Shown: positions 1 through 8,354, counted from the stretch's first letter. The stretch: DNA of 35,612 nucleotides from an uncultured bacterium (GCA_905215055.1 CAJMOH010000029.1:1-35612); one strand, 5' to 3'. The notes: generated from the sequence alone by a model not told the origin. Numbers and translations: made by a program.

Positions 1-548
1 ACGCCAACCGGCGCAACCGGCTTCGCTTCGGCGGGGATGACATCCAAGAGATGGTAGACGCGGAGCAAAACCAGCCGCAGCAGGGTTTTCAGCAGGTTGA
101 CATTGGCAAAGTACAGGGCCATGCGAAGGTACATGGAGAGCCTCCCCTCAAACCGGGAGAGGGCAAAGGGCAGGTGCAGCACCGTTACCGCCCAAAAGAA
201 GAAGATCAGGCAGCCGATTAAAAAGTAGGCCAGCCAAAAGCCGCTGCTCCCCTGAAGCTGCCAGCTGTACCACAGGGCAAAGCCCAGCAGCGCGCCGCTG
301 GCCAGGCGGAGCAGGGAAAGCAGCACGCCCTTTTTCAAGGAATCCCGAAAGGAGGCGAAGAAATCCCTCATCACGCCGTTGCCCGTCCCGCGAATGACCT
401 TGGTGGTGGTATGAAACAGCGCCGCCGTGGCGGGGAGTATGGTCACCACCGGCAGACAGCACACCAGCCAGAAAAAGCTGACGATCATCATGTTGGCAAT
501 CCGAGACATGGCCTGGATCAAAGGATTGTCATACTGAAAAGCACCCAT
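1..548 (-). CDS. DUF624 (YesL-like) membrane protein, 3' end off the window
   Basis: The reading frame starts at 548 and is open to the left edge, giving 182 residues without a stop. The N-terminus begins MGAFQYDNPLIQ and is followed by hydrophobic helices (FFWLVCCLPVVTI, then two more). This is the pattern of the DUF624/YesL family, small membrane proteins that accompany LplABC-type oligosaccharide importers; their biochemical role is not known. The ATG at 548 is preferred because GGAGG lies 8 nt upstream. An in-frame ATG at 563 has no ribosome site. It is last in the leftward transporter operon, 174 nt after the second permease. The final 20 or so residues before the edge are unusually hydrophilic for the family, so a frameshift or a repeat junction just at the edge cannot be excluded. 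Confidence 0.8.
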   Translation of the reverse strand, partial: MGAFQYDNPLIQAMSRIANMMIVSFFWLVCCLPVVTILPATAALFHTTTKVIRGTGNGVMRDFFASFRDSLKKGVLLSLLRLASGALLGFALWYSWQLQGSSGFWLAYFLIGCLIFFFWAVTVLHLPFALSRFEGRLSMYLRMALYFANVNLLKTLLRLVLLRVYHLLDVIPAEAKPVAPVG

Positions 549-722
549 TGCTGCATCCTCCATACTGTGGGATTTTTGCCTGTTCAGCGCGAAAGGCACG
601 GCTGCCAGCCATGCCCGCGCTAGAGATATGTTGCCAGCGCCGGTTTCCCTCCCGCCCAGGATGGTTAAAAAAGGCCGGATGGGCGTCTCTCCGCTGGAGA
701 CCTGGACGCTGTTGTAAAAGGC

Positions 723-1649
723 TCAGCCCTTAACGCCGCCTACCACCATGCCCCGAACCAGCTCCTTTTGGATAAAGGGGTACACCATCAAAACGGGAAG
801 AATGGCCACAATGGCAATCGCCATGCGGGCGCCCTCGGTGGGCATGGTCTTAAAGGCCAGGGCGGCGCTTTCGGCGGCGGTGTCGCCGGACTTTAAGAAA
901 GCGATGTTGTCCATCAGCTTTTTCAGGTACACCTGGATGGTGTACAGCTTGGTATCGGTGATGTAATACAGGCCGTTGGTCCAGTTGTTCCAATAGCCCA
1001 GGGCGGCAAACAGGCCGATGGTGGTCATAACGGGCTTGGACAGGGGAACCATGATCTTGGCGTAGATCCGCATGTCGTTGGCGCCGTCCAGCCGGGCCGC
1101 CTCGATAATGGAATAGGGAACGTTGGCGTTAAAGTAGTTGCGTACCATCAGCACGTTCATAGCTCCCATCAGGCTGCCGGGCAGAATCAAGGCCCAGATG
1201 GTGTTCTTAACGTGGAACACCGTGGTCCACACAATGTAGCTCGCAGTCAGGCCGCCGTTGAACAGCGTGGTGAAAAACAGGATAAAGGCGAAGATATTGC
1301 GCTGCTTAAAGTCCTGACGGCTTAGGGGATAGGCGAACAGAGAGGTCAGGATCAGGTTGGTGACGGTACCCACCACCGTGACAATAATGGTGATTAGATA
1401 GCACCGGCCAATGGTAATCCGCTTGGCCCACAGGTAATCGTAGGCGGCAAAGGACCATTCCCTGGGCCAGAATGAGTAGCCGTATTTGGTCAGGGCGGCC
1501 TCGCTGGAAAGAGAGGTGGAGAGCATGAGGACAAAGGGGATGATGCAGTAGATGGCCAGAAGGATCATCACCACCAGAGCAATGTTGTGAAAGGTCCGCT
1601 CGTCCCGCATTTTTGGGGTATCGCTGTCGTTTACTTTTACTTTATTCAT
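723..1649 (-). CDS. Carbohydrate ABC transporter permease, LplC/YtcP (MalG) type
   Basis: 308-residue inner-membrane permease with six predicted helices and a cytoplasmic N-terminus (FHNIALVVMILLAIYCIIPF opens helix 1). The EAA loop that docks on the ATPase reads EAARLDGANDMRIYAKIMVP at about residues 180-200, the MalG-type consensus. The C-terminus (QKELVRGMVVGGVKG) is typical of the LplC/YtcP branch, which imports oligosaccharides in Firmicutes. The start at 1649 is supported by GGGAGG 7 nt upstream. It lies 14 nt after the partner permease, so the two are co-transcribed and probably form the transmembrane heterodimer. No ATPase gene is present; such systems normally borrow a shared MsiK/UgpC-like ATPase encoded elsewhere. 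Confidence 0.93.
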   Translation of the reverse strand: MNKVKVNDSDTPKMRDERTFHNIALVVMILLAIYCIIPFVLMLSTSLSSEAALTKYGYSFWPREWSFAAYDYLWAKRITIGRCYLITIIVTVVGTVTNLILTSLFAYPLSRQDFKQRNIFAFILFFTTLFNGGLTASYIVWTTVFHVKNTIWALILPGSLMGAMNVLMVRNYFNANVPYSIIEAARLDGANDMRIYAKIMVPLSKPVMTTIGLFAALGYWNNWTNGLYYITDTKLYTIQVYLKKLMDNIAFLKSGDTAAESAALAFKTMPTEGARMAIAIVAILPVLMVYPFIQKELVRGMVVGGVKG

Positions 1650-1663
1650 GGTTACACCTCCCG

Positions 1664-2623
1664 TCAGAAGAGCGCGTTTTCGCTGTCCACCTTGCGGACA
1701 ATGGCGTTGGACACAAGTACCAGCACAAACCCTATCACGGCCTGGAACACGCTGGCCGCGGAGGACATACCCACGTTGTTCAGCTCCAGCAGCGCCCGGT
1801 ACACATAGGTGTCAATGGTTTGGGTGGTGGCGGTCAGCAGGCCCTGGCCCAAAGGCACCTGATAGAACAGGCCGAAGTCCGAATTGAAAATTTTGCTGAT
1901 GCTCATCAGCAGCATCAGGATAATCATGGGGCGAAGCATGGGCAGCGTAATGCTCCAGATCTGCTGCATCTTGTTGGCGCCGTCCAGCCGGGCGGACTCG
2001 TACAGGCCCTTGTCAATGCCGCCGATGGAGGCCATATAGATGATGGAGCTTTGCCCAGAGGACTGCCAAAAGTGGACAATGGTCAAAATAAAGGGCCAAT
2101 ACTGGGCGGACGCGTACCAGTTGATGGGATTGTCCTTCAGGATGGTGGTGTTGATAAACCCGTATGTATTGGAGAGGAACCCGTACACCAGAAAGGACAG
2201 GATAACCGCCGACACCATGGAGGGGAAGCAAATGATGGGCTGGATTACCTTGGCGATTTTCCGGCTGGAGATCTCGGCCATCAGAATGGCAATGGCAATG
2301 GAGATGACCAGGCCCAGAGCGATAAACACCACGTTGTAGCAAATGGTGTTCCGAATCATGGTCCAGGCGTCCTTTGTCTTGAAGAGAAACTCAAAGTTCT
2401 GGAACCCCACCCAGTCGCTTTGCAAAATGCCGATGGAGAAATTTACCTGCTTAAAGGCGATTAGAATGCCGAACATGGGCAGATAGTTGTTGCAGATCAA
2501 ATAGATCAGTCCTGGCAGCATCATCAGGTACAGGGGCAGAAGCTTTTTAAATTCCGCCCTGCGGCGCAGCCTTTTCTTTTGCGCCAGCAATCCGTTGTAT
2601 TGGGATACATCAGTGGTTGCCAC
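1664..2623 (-). CDS. Carbohydrate ABC transporter permease, LplB/YteP (UgpA) type
   Basis: 319-residue permease. A basic N-terminal stretch (KKRLRRRAEFKKLLPLYLM) leads into helix 1, and the EAA loop is ESARLDGANKMQQIWSITLP at about residues 210-230. The sequence matches the LplB/YteP branch, whose members pair with LplC-type permeases and long LplA-type binding proteins. The start codon is GTG at 2623, chosen because AGGAGG lies 7 nt upstream and no alternative has a ribosome site. It is the first permease gene after a terminator-like hairpin that separates it from the binding-protein gene, so it probably receives read-through transcription. The substrate cannot be told from sequence; the neighbouring esterase and GH3 remnant suggest a plant-derived oligosaccharide. 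Confidence 0.93.
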   Translation of the reverse strand: MATTDVSQYNGLLAQKKRLRRRAEFKKLLPLYLMMLPGLIYLICNNYLPMFGILIAFKQVNFSIGILQSDWVGFQNFEFLFKTKDAWTMIRNTICYNVVFIALGLVISIAIAILMAEISSRKIAKVIQPIICFPSMVSAVILSFLVYGFLSNTYGFINTTILKDNPINWYASAQYWPFILTIVHFWQSSGQSSIIYMASIGGIDKGLYESARLDGANKMQQIWSITLPMLRPMIILMLLMSISKIFNSDFGLFYQVPLGQGLLTATTQTIDTYVYRALLELNNVGMSSAASVFQAVIGFVLVLVSNAIVRKVDSENALF

Positions 2624-2726
2624 AAAAATACCTCCTCGCTTTTGTTACCTTCAGTTTACACGTTTTTAAAGGCCGGGTCTTTTAAAAATGTACACGGAGC
2701 TTGCCATTTTCTATCGCGTTTTCTGT

Positions 2727-2756
2727 AAAAAAAGTGGAGGCTGTACAGCCTCCACC
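2727..2756 (-). terminator. Intrinsic terminator between binding protein and permease genes
   Basis: Perfect 22-bp palindrome at 2734-2755 (arms GTGGAGGCT/AGCCTCCAC) followed on the minus strand by seven T. It lies 19 nt after the binding-protein stop codon and about 100 nt before the first permease. I found no good promoter between it and the permease, so partial termination that gives excess binding protein over permease is the likely role. Confidence 0.85.
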
Positions 2757-2774
2757 CGCCTTTTTTAGCTACTT

Positions 2775-4349
2775 TTATTCAATTGTCTCCAGCCAAGCGT
2801 CGGCCTGGGCCTGATACTCGGCGATGATGTCGTCAATGCCGGCGGCCTTCAGCTCGTTGAGGAACTGGGGCAGATACTCGTCGGGGTTCACGTCGCCATA
2901 GGTCAGCACGTCATAGTACTGGTCATAAACGTTGGAAACAGCGGCCACCTGGGTGGACACGTTGGTGCTGTCGGGAATGAAGCCGAACAGAGGAGGATTC
3001 CACGCGCCCTCGATCAGCTCTTCCATAAAGCCCTTGTCCTCCTCAGAGGTGTTGGCGTCCATGGGATAGAGGATAAACTGGTTGCCAAAGACGCCGCAGG
3101 AATACAGGGCGGTGTAAGGCACGGTGTTGATGTCCAGCCCTTCGGGATACACGATGGAGGTCTTGTCCTCGTTCCAGACAAAGCTCTCGCCCTCCAAACC
3201 GTAGATCAGGGTGCTGGCGATAAACTCGTCCGTCCAGATCAGGCTCATCATCTCGCAGGCAGCGGCCACGTTTTCCGAGGTGTAGGCCACGCCGTAGGTC
3301 AGGGTGTTGGTACTCATGTCAGAGGTGGCGATCTCCACGGCCTGGAAGGTTCCGCCATAGGTGTTGTTGGAGGTGAACATGTTCTCAATGGTCTCGATGG
3401 AATAGGCGTGGCCCATGATAACGCCCTTGCTCTGGCCGGCCATAATAACCGCGTCGTGAGTCAGGGTGTTGGCAGAGCCCTCGGAATCGGAGTAGCCCAC
3501 CTGGGACCACTCGTAGGCCATGTCCACAGCCTTCTTAAAGGCGTCCGTCTCAAAGTAGTTGACAAGCTGGGTGCTGTCGCCAACCGTGGCGGTGTACACG
3601 CCCACCTGAGAGGTGTGGTCCTCAAAGTTGGTCAGGGCGGGAAGCTGGTTGTTGTACACCATGGGGCGCTCGTCGGGAGCGGCGGCCTTCAGGTCGGGCA
3701 GAACCGCGGCCAGCGTTTCCAGAGAGTTGACCGTGCTCCAGTCCACCACATCGCCGTACACGTCCTTGTCGAAGATGTACTTCCAGCTGAGCACCTGGCC
3801 CTTGTAGCAGGGAACCGCGTAAACCGTGCCGTCGATGGTGCCGGAGCGGAGCCAGTTCTCAGGAAGAACGCCAACAGCCCCAGCCAGCTCGTTTTCCACA
3901 TAGGGAGTCAGGTCGGACATGTAGCCGTTGGTCACATAGGTATTCAGGTTGTTGGCCAAAATGATGTCATACTTTTCGCCGGAGGCCAGAGCCATGCTCA
4001 TGTTGGTCTCATAGTCGGTCAGGGAGAGAAGCTCCAGATCCATTTCCAAATCGGCAATTCCCAGCTCGTTGTGGATATGGTCGTTGATGGCGTCCTCCAC
4101 CTTCTGGACCTCGCTCTCGGCGGGGATGGTCATCATGGTGGGGAAGCTCAGCCGCACCCGATACAGCTCGCCGCTTTCCCCTTCTCCGGTTTCGCTGGTT
4201 TCCGCCGCGGAGCTTTCGCCGCCGCTTTCCTCGGAAGCCCCGCCAGCGCTGCTCTCGGAAGCGCTGCTGGTTTCACCGCCGCCGCAGGCCGCCATGGCGC
4301 ACAGCAGGCACAGGGCCAAAAATAAGGCAATGATCTTTTTGGCTTTCAT
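2775..4349 (-). CDS. Extracellular solute-binding lipoprotein, LplA/YtcQ type
   Basis: 524-residue family 1 solute-binding protein that captures sugar outside the cell for the two permeases downstream. A lipoprotein signal is clear: KAKK, a hydrophobic core, and a lipobox ending MAAC at about residue 22. A Ser/Glu/Gly-rich flexible linker of about 40 residues follows. The mature part has the long (over 500 residues) form of the LplA/YtcQ branch, with late segments such as WNPPLFGFIPD and LPQFLNELKAAGIDDI typical of it. I place the start at 4349 (MKAKK) because GGAGG lies 8 nt upstream; the in-frame ATG at 4364 precedes that ribosome site. A strong promoter lies directly upstream and a terminator directly downstream, so this gene can be expressed as its own short transcript. 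Confidence 0.93.
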   Translation of the reverse strand: MKAKKIIALFLALCLLCAMAACGGGETSSASESSAGGASEESGGESSAAETSETGEGESGELYRVRLSFPTMMTIPAESEVQKVEDAINDHIHNELGIADLEMDLELLSLTDYETNMSMALASGEKYDIILANNLNTYVTNGYMSDLTPYVENELAGAVGVLPENWLRSGTIDGTVYAVPCYKGQVLSWKYIFDKDVYGDVVDWSTVNSLETLAAVLPDLKAAAPDERPMVYNNQLPALTNFEDHTSQVGVYTATVGDSTQLVNYFETDAFKKAVDMAYEWSQVGYSDSEGSANTLTHDAVIMAGQSKGVIMGHAYSIETIENMFTSNNTYGGTFQAVEIATSDMSTNTLTYGVAYTSENVAAACEMMSLIWTDEFIASTLIYGLEGESFVWNEDKTSIVYPEGLDINTVPYTALYSCGVFGNQFILYPMDANTSEEDKGFMEELIEGAWNPPLFGFIPDSTNVSTQVAAVSNVYDQYYDVLTYGDVNPDEYLPQFLNELKAAGIDDIIAEYQAQADAWLETIE

Positions 4350-4398
4350 TCTTTCTTCCTCCATTGTGTTGAGTTTTTTGCCCGCATAGGCATTTGTT

Positions 4399-4427
4399 AT
4401 TGTAAATTATGCCATGTTTTTTGTAAA
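4399..4427 (-). promoter_or_regulatory. Sigma-A promoter of the binding-protein gene
   Basis: On the minus strand TTTACA (4427-4422), a 17-bp spacer, then TACAAT (4404-4399). It lies about 50 nt upstream of the start codon at 4349 and after the esterase stop, so the importer can be transcribed apart from the esterase. Confidence 0.75.
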
Positions 4428-4440
4428 AAGTCTTTTGAGA

Positions 4441-4467
4441 AATTGTACCGCGCTTTAAAAATTGTAC
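4441..4467. promoter_or_regulatory. Two direct repeats upstream of the importer promoter
   Basis: AATTGTAC occurs at 4441-4448 and again at 4460-4467, a 19-bp period that puts both copies on nearly the same DNA face, 14 bp upstream of the -35 box. Paired direct repeats in this place are typical of AraC-type activator sites, and LplABC importers are often controlled by AraC-type regulators. No such regulator is in the window; the assignment is inference. Confidence 0.4.
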
Positions 4468-4535
4468 TGTAAAAGGAGGGAAACCTCAATTCGATTTTAA
4501 AAAAGTGGCAGACTTCTTCAAATTTGTATCCCCCT

Positions 4536-5483
4536 TTACAGCTGATGCTCCTCCAGCCACTCGGCGCACAGCTCCGCCCAGCGGGCCACATGGGGAATGT
4601 TCATGCCTAGGTCGTTGTCTCCGTCCGCCAGCGCCAGACCGTGGACCCCCTGGGGGAAACAGTGCAGCTCAAACTCCACCCCGGCGGCAGTCAGGGCGCT
4701 GCCCAAAGCAAAGGAGTGACGGGGGTCGTCGCTGTTTGTCTGCCAGATGAAGCAGGGGGGCGTGTCGGGAGTGACGTTGGCCTCCGGCGCCATATCGTAA
4801 AGCTCCTCCCTGCTGGAGCAGAAGGGCGTGGCCCTCATGCCGAAGGGACTGGGGAAGGCGGTGAAGGCAAAGGCCCCATAGCAGATCACCGCGGCGTCGG
4901 GCCGGCAGGACTCTCTTTCCACCGGGTCCGCCGCCTGGGGATCTCCCCTATCAAAGTGGGTGGCGCAGTTGCCGCTGAGCATGCCCCCCGCGGAAAAGCC
5001 CATTGCCGCCACCCTTTCCGTGACGCCCCACTCCCGTCTGTGGAAGCGGATCAGCCGGATGGCCCGCTGCATGTCGCTCATGGCGTCGTACCGGGTATAG
5101 GGCTGGAGCCGGTAGGTCAAAATGGCTGTGTGAAAGCCCCGCCTGGCAAAGTGAAGGGCCGCGTTCATGCCCTCGCAGCCCGTGCGGCTTTGGAACCCGC
5201 CGCCGTGGGCCACCAGAATGGTTCCCCGTTTTTCCCCTCCGTTTCGCCCGGGAATAAAAATGAGGGACGGCTCTGGCTGAAGAGGGGTTCTTTCAGCGTC
5301 GTAGCCGGGGGCGCCCCCCTCCCACAGCGGAACCTGCTCAAACTGCTGGATTGCCTGGTTCCACAGCTTCAGGTTTCGTTCCAAATTAAAGGTGCCGTCC
5401 GGCAGGCGATGCTCCGCCACAGGGATGATGACTCCCTTTTCCTCCACCAGCTTTTCCAGAATTTTATAGTTTTGCTCAAACAT
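4536..5483 (-). CDS. Alpha/beta-hydrolase esterase (acetyl-esterase-like)
   Basis: 315-residue cytoplasmic serine hydrolase with no signal peptide. The oxyanion-hole motif HGGGF is at residues 93-97, the nucleophile elbow GFSAGG places Ser164, Asp252 or 253 lies in TNSDDPRHS, and His281 lies in QGVHGLAL, giving a complete catalytic triad. The layout resembles the carbohydrate-esterase-like branch of the Abhydrolase_3 group, where members deacetylate xylan or pectin fragments. The N-terminal 60 residues (VAEHRLPDGTFNLERNLKLW) form an extra helical lead. The start at 5483 has GAGAGGAG 7 nt upstream. It precedes the oligosaccharide importer on the same strand, which fits removal of acetyl groups from imported sugars. 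The exact substrate cannot be read from sequence. Confidence 0.85.
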   Translation of the reverse strand: MFEQNYKILEKLVEEKGVIIPVAEHRLPDGTFNLERNLKLWNQAIQQFEQVPLWEGGAPGYDAERTPLQPEPSLIFIPGRNGGEKRGTILVAHGGGFQSRTGCEGMNAALHFARRGFHTAILTYRLQPYTRYDAMSDMQRAIRLIRFHRREWGVTERVAAMGFSAGGMLSGNCATHFDRGDPQAADPVERESCRPDAAVICYGAFAFTAFPSPFGMRATPFCSSREELYDMAPEANVTPDTPPCFIWQTNSDDPRHSFALGSALTAAGVEFELHCFPQGVHGLALADGDNDLGMNIPHVARWAELCAEWLEEHQL

Positions 5484-5662
5484 AAGGCTGCTCCTCTCTT
5501 GTGATGGTCCATGGGCCGGCTGTTTTTTTTCATTATACAGGGCCGCTCTTCCCTCTCCTTTTAAAAAAGTGGCCTTCCCTTTTGAGAAAAACCCCTCTTG
5601 CCCAGGCGGGACCAGCGAAGCGGTCCGGCCGGGAAAATTTCTCTTCCACCCCTCTTCCGCTC

Positions 5663-5691
5663 TTGACGGATCTCTCTTCAGCTTGTATGAT
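5663..5691 (+). promoter_or_regulatory. Sigma-A promoter of the GH3 remnant
   Basis: TTGACG (5663-5668), 17-bp spacer, TATGAT (5686-5691), 32 nt before the start codon at 5724, which has an AAGGAGG ribosome site. The promoter of this collapsed gene is intact. Confidence 0.75.
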
Positions 5692-5723
5692 TAAACTATA
5701 TAGAGAAAGAAGGAGGAACTATT

Positions 5724-6188
5724 ATGAATTTAGAGAAAATTCCCCAGGAGGTTCGGGAGAAAATTCCCCCGGAGCTTTTGGACCATCTGGCCCAGGAGCT
5801 GAACAAGCCCATCTTTGGTGAAAAAACCATTGAGGAGCACATGCCCGCCCTGTGCCGCAGGGCCGCGGCCGAGGGAGCCGTGCTGCTGAAAAACCAGGGC
5901 GGCGTTCTGCGGGGCGAGTGGGGCTATGAGGGCTGCGTGATGACCGACTGGTGGATGCGCCAAAGCCCCGATCCGAACTTTGAGAACGTCTGGGACAGCG
6001 CCTACCGCATCCGCGCCCAGGTGGACGTGCTGATGCCCGGCGGCATCGATCAGAAGGGCAGCCCGGACCCCTCCGCCCTGGAAAGCTATCAAAAGGGCGG
6101 CCTGACTCTGGCCGAGCTGCAGCGGGGCGCGAAAAACGTGCTGCGCTATATCCTTCACAGCAACGCTCTGAACAGGGCAGAGGCATAA
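5724..6188 (+). pseudogene. GH3 beta-glycosidase remnant with an in-frame internal deletion
   Basis: 154-residue open frame that joins two distant parts of a family 3 glycoside hydrolase. Residues 1 to about 62 match the start of inverted-domain GH3 enzymes, ending RRAAAEGAVLLKNQGGVL. Residue 63 onward is the nucleophile region of the catalytic domain, EWGYEGCVMTDWW, where the Asp of TDW is the usual nucleophile. This is followed by VDVLMPGG and the closing TLAELQRGAKNVLRYIL. Family members are usually 700-800 residues, so most of both domains is missing. Promoter, ribosome site, start and stop are all intact. The junction GTTCTGCGG could come from recombination at a short CTGC match (inference). 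An active enzyme is very unlikely; it is either a recent pseudogene or an expressed minigene. Confidence 0.8.
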
Positions 6189-6243
6189 CCCCCTTTGAGA
6201 AAGGCGGCTGTTCCCGCCCCATCCACATTCCAAGAGAACAGAC

Positions 6244-6279
6244 AAGGGAAGGACCCCCAGGCGGCGCCCTTCCCTTTTT
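6244..6279 (+). terminator. Intrinsic terminator after the GH3 remnant
   Basis: Stem AAGGGAAGG (6244-6252) pairs with CCTTCCCTT (6268-6276), followed by a T run, 55 nt after the stop codon. The loop is long (15 nt), so strength is uncertain. Confidence 0.6.
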
Positions 6280-6401
6280 CTGTTTTTCCCGGCAGAGGGC
6301 TTTCCCCCTGTCCTGGGGAGGGCGCCGGAGTCCCTCTCTTGCAACACAGCCGCCCAGGACCTTTCTCCGCAATTTTCCCGTCAGAAATCCGGGAAAAACC
6401 C

Positions 6402-6430
6402 TTGACAAAGGAAACTATTTGCCTTAAAAT
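6402..6430 (+). promoter_or_regulatory. Sigma-A promoter of the ABC exporter operon
   Basis: Consensus TTGACA (6402-6407), 17-bp spacer, TAAAAT (6425-6430). Transcription would start near 6437, leaving an untranslated leader of about 155 nt before the start codon at 6591. Confidence 0.8.
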
Positions 6431-6445
6431 TAGTTCGATACCTAA
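6430..6445. promoter_or_regulatory. MarR-like operator overlapping the start of transcription
   Basis: Partly palindromic TTAG-N8-CTAA (6430-6445, core GTTCGATAC) sits directly on the -10 end and +1. MarR-family repressors commonly bind TTAG...CTAA dyads at MdlB-type exporter genes in clostridia. No marR gene is in the window, so the regulator would act from elsewhere. Confidence 0.5.
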
Positions 6446-6464
6446 CAATAATGAGTTTTCCCTG

Positions 6465-6563
6465 CCCGTTCCGTCCGCGTCCATCCGCTGTTGGCCTGGC
6501 CGGACGGTTTTGTGTCTTTTGCGGGCAGCCTGCCTCCTGTGGCGCAGGAGGGGCTGGTGGGGA
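6465..6563 (+). other. Structured 5' leader of the ABC exporter mRNA
   Basis: Two hairpins can form between promoter and start codon. One has arms CCGTCCG and CGGACGG and is followed by a T-rich stretch. The other has arms CCTCCTG (6533-6539) and CAGGAGG (6545-6551), extended by flanking AGCC/GGCT. The first resembles a weak attenuator. No known riboswitch was recognised. Confidence 0.35.
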
Positions 6564-6590
6564 GATTGTATCGGAAAGGAAGGTTTTTCT

Positions 6591-8354
6591 ATGATCAAAA
6601 CTCTGGCGAAAAGCATTCGGGAGTACAAAAAGCCATCCATCCTGGCGCCCGTGTTTGTCACCGGCGAGGTGGTGATGGAATGTATCATCCCCTTTATCAT
6701 CGCCAACCTGGTCAACGAGATCCAGATGGGCATCACCATGCCCAGGCTTTTGGGCTATGGCGGCGTGCTGATTGTCATGGCCGGCCTCTCTCTGACCTTT
6801 GGCGCGCTGGCAGGCAAGGCCTGCTCCACCGCCAGCTGCGGCTTTGCCCGCAACCTGAGAAAAGACATGTTCTACAAGATCCAGAGCTACTCCTTTGAGA
6901 ACATTGACAAGTTCTCTGTTTCCAGCCTGGTGACCCGTCTGACCACCGACATCACCAACGTGCAGATGGCCTACATGATGATTATCCGCACCGCGGTGCG
7001 CAGCCCCCTGATGCTGATTTTCTCCTTTGTCATGGGATTTGTCATGGGCGGGCGGATGGCCCTGGTGTTTCTGTTCACCATTCCCATTTTGGGCATTGGG
7101 CTGATTATCGTCACCAAAAAAACCATGCCCCTGTTCCGGCGGGTGTTCCGCAAGTATGACAACCTGAACGCCTCCATCCAGGAGAACATTCGGGGCATGC
7201 GGGTGGTCAAGGCCTATGTCCGGGAGGACTATGAAAAGAACAAGTTCAACTACGCCGCCGAGGATTTGAAAAAGGACTTCACCCGGGCAGAGCGGATTTT
7301 GGCCATCAACAACCCCCTGATGCAGTTCTGCGTGTACGGCGTGATGGTGTTTGTGCTGTCTTTTGGCTCTTACACCGTCATCACCAGCCAGGGCATGGAC
7401 CTGGACGTGGGCCAGATGAGCTCTCTGCTGACCTATTCCTTCCAGATTCTGATGAGCCTGATGATGCTGTCCATGATCTTCGTGATGATTACCATGTCCA
7501 CCGAGTCCGCCGAGCGTATTGTGGAGGTGCTTACCGAGGAGAGCACCCTGCAAAACCCGGAGAACCCGGTGATGGAGGTAAAGGACGGCTCTATCGATTT
7601 CAACCATGTCAGCTTTAAATATTCCAAAAAGGCCGCCCGCAACTCCCTTTCCGACATTGACCTGCACATCAGGTCGGGAGAGATCATCGGCATTTTGGGC
7701 GGCACCGGTTCCTCCAAAACCTCGCTGATTCAGCTGATTCCCCGGCTGTATGACGCCACCGAGGGCAACGTGGAGGTTGGCGGCGTGGACGTGCGCAAGT
7801 ACGACCTGGAGGTTCTCCGCAACCAGGTGGCCGTGGTGCTGCAAAAGAACGAGCTGTTCTCCGGCACCATTAAGGAAAACCTGCGCTGGGGCAATCCCAA
7901 CGCCACCGACGAGGAGCTGGAGGAGGCCTGCCGTCTGTCTCAGGCGGACGAGTTTATCCAGCAGTTCCCCTTAAAGTATGACACCTACATCGAGCAGGGC
8001 GGCTCCAACGTGTCCGGCGGCCAGAAGCAGCGCCTGTGCATTGCCCGCGCCCTGCTGAAGAAGCCCAAGATTTTGATTCTGGACGACTCCACCAGCGCCG
8101 TGGACACCCGCACCGACGCCCTGATCCGCCAGGGCTTCCGCAGGTTTATCCCCGAGACCACCAAGATCATCATTGCCCAGCGGGTGGCCTCTGTGCAGGA
8201 CGCCGACCGGATTATCCTGATGAACAACGGCTGCATCGAGGCCATTGGCAGCCACGAGGAGCTGATGAAAACCAGCCAGGTTTACCAGGAGATTTACACC
8301 TCTCAGAACAGAGCCCATTCCACTGATACCCAGGAAAAGGAGGTTGAAGCCTGA
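6591..8354 (+). CDS. ABC exporter half-transporter with degenerate ATP site (MdlB/BmrC/TM287-like)
   Basis: 587 residues: six-helix exporter membrane domain (about 1-310) fused to a nucleotide-binding domain. The ATP site is degenerate in the manner of TM287/BmrC-type heterodimer subunits. Walker A is GGTGSSKT (370-377, Ser where the second Gly of GxGK is usual). Walker B ends DD, so Asp499 replaces the catalytic Glu. The H-loop His is replaced by Gln530 (IIIAQR). The signature VSGGQ (474-478) is intact and would complete the partner's active site. The start at 6591 follows GGAAAGGAAGG; an upstream in-frame extension to 6195 crosses the promoter and is not used. It overlaps the next gene (TGATG), so the two are translationally coupled. 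The likely role is efflux of drugs or other amphiphiles. Confidence 0.93.
   Translation: MIKTLAKSIREYKKPSILAPVFVTGEVVMECIIPFIIANLVNEIQMGITMPRLLGYGGVLIVMAGLSLTFGALAGKACSTASCGFARNLRKDMFYKIQSYSFENIDKFSVSSLVTRLTTDITNVQMAYMMIIRTAVRSPLMLIFSFVMGFVMGGRMALVFLFTIPILGIGLIIVTKKTMPLFRRVFRKYDNLNASIQENIRGMRVVKAYVREDYEKNKFNYAAEDLKKDFTRAERILAINNPLMQFCVYGVMVFVLSFGSYTVITSQGMDLDVGQMSSLLTYSFQILMSLMMLSMIFVMITMSTESAERIVEVLTEESTLQNPENPVMEVKDGSIDFNHVSFKYSKKAARNSLSDIDLHIRSGEIIGILGGTGSSKTSLIQLIPRLYDATEGNVEVGGVDVRKYDLEVLRNQVAVVLQKNELFSGTIKENLRWGNPNATDEELEEACRLSQADEFIQQFPLKYDTYIEQGGSNVSGGQKQRLCIARALLKKPKILILDDSTSAVDTRTDALIRQGFRRFIPETTKIIIAQRVASVQDADRIILMNNGCIEAIGSHEELMKTSQVYQEIYTSQNRAHSTDTQEKEVEA

Noticed and set aside
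5532..5537. TATAAT upstream of the esterase (minus strand)
   Set aside because: No acceptable -35 box at 16-18 bp and no extended -10, so not listed as a promoter, though the esterase must be transcribed from somewhere near.
6195..6590. 132-codon N-terminal extension of the first ABC gene
   Set aside because: It crosses a terminator, a consensus promoter and the operator; ATG 6591 has a good ribosome site and fits the family start.
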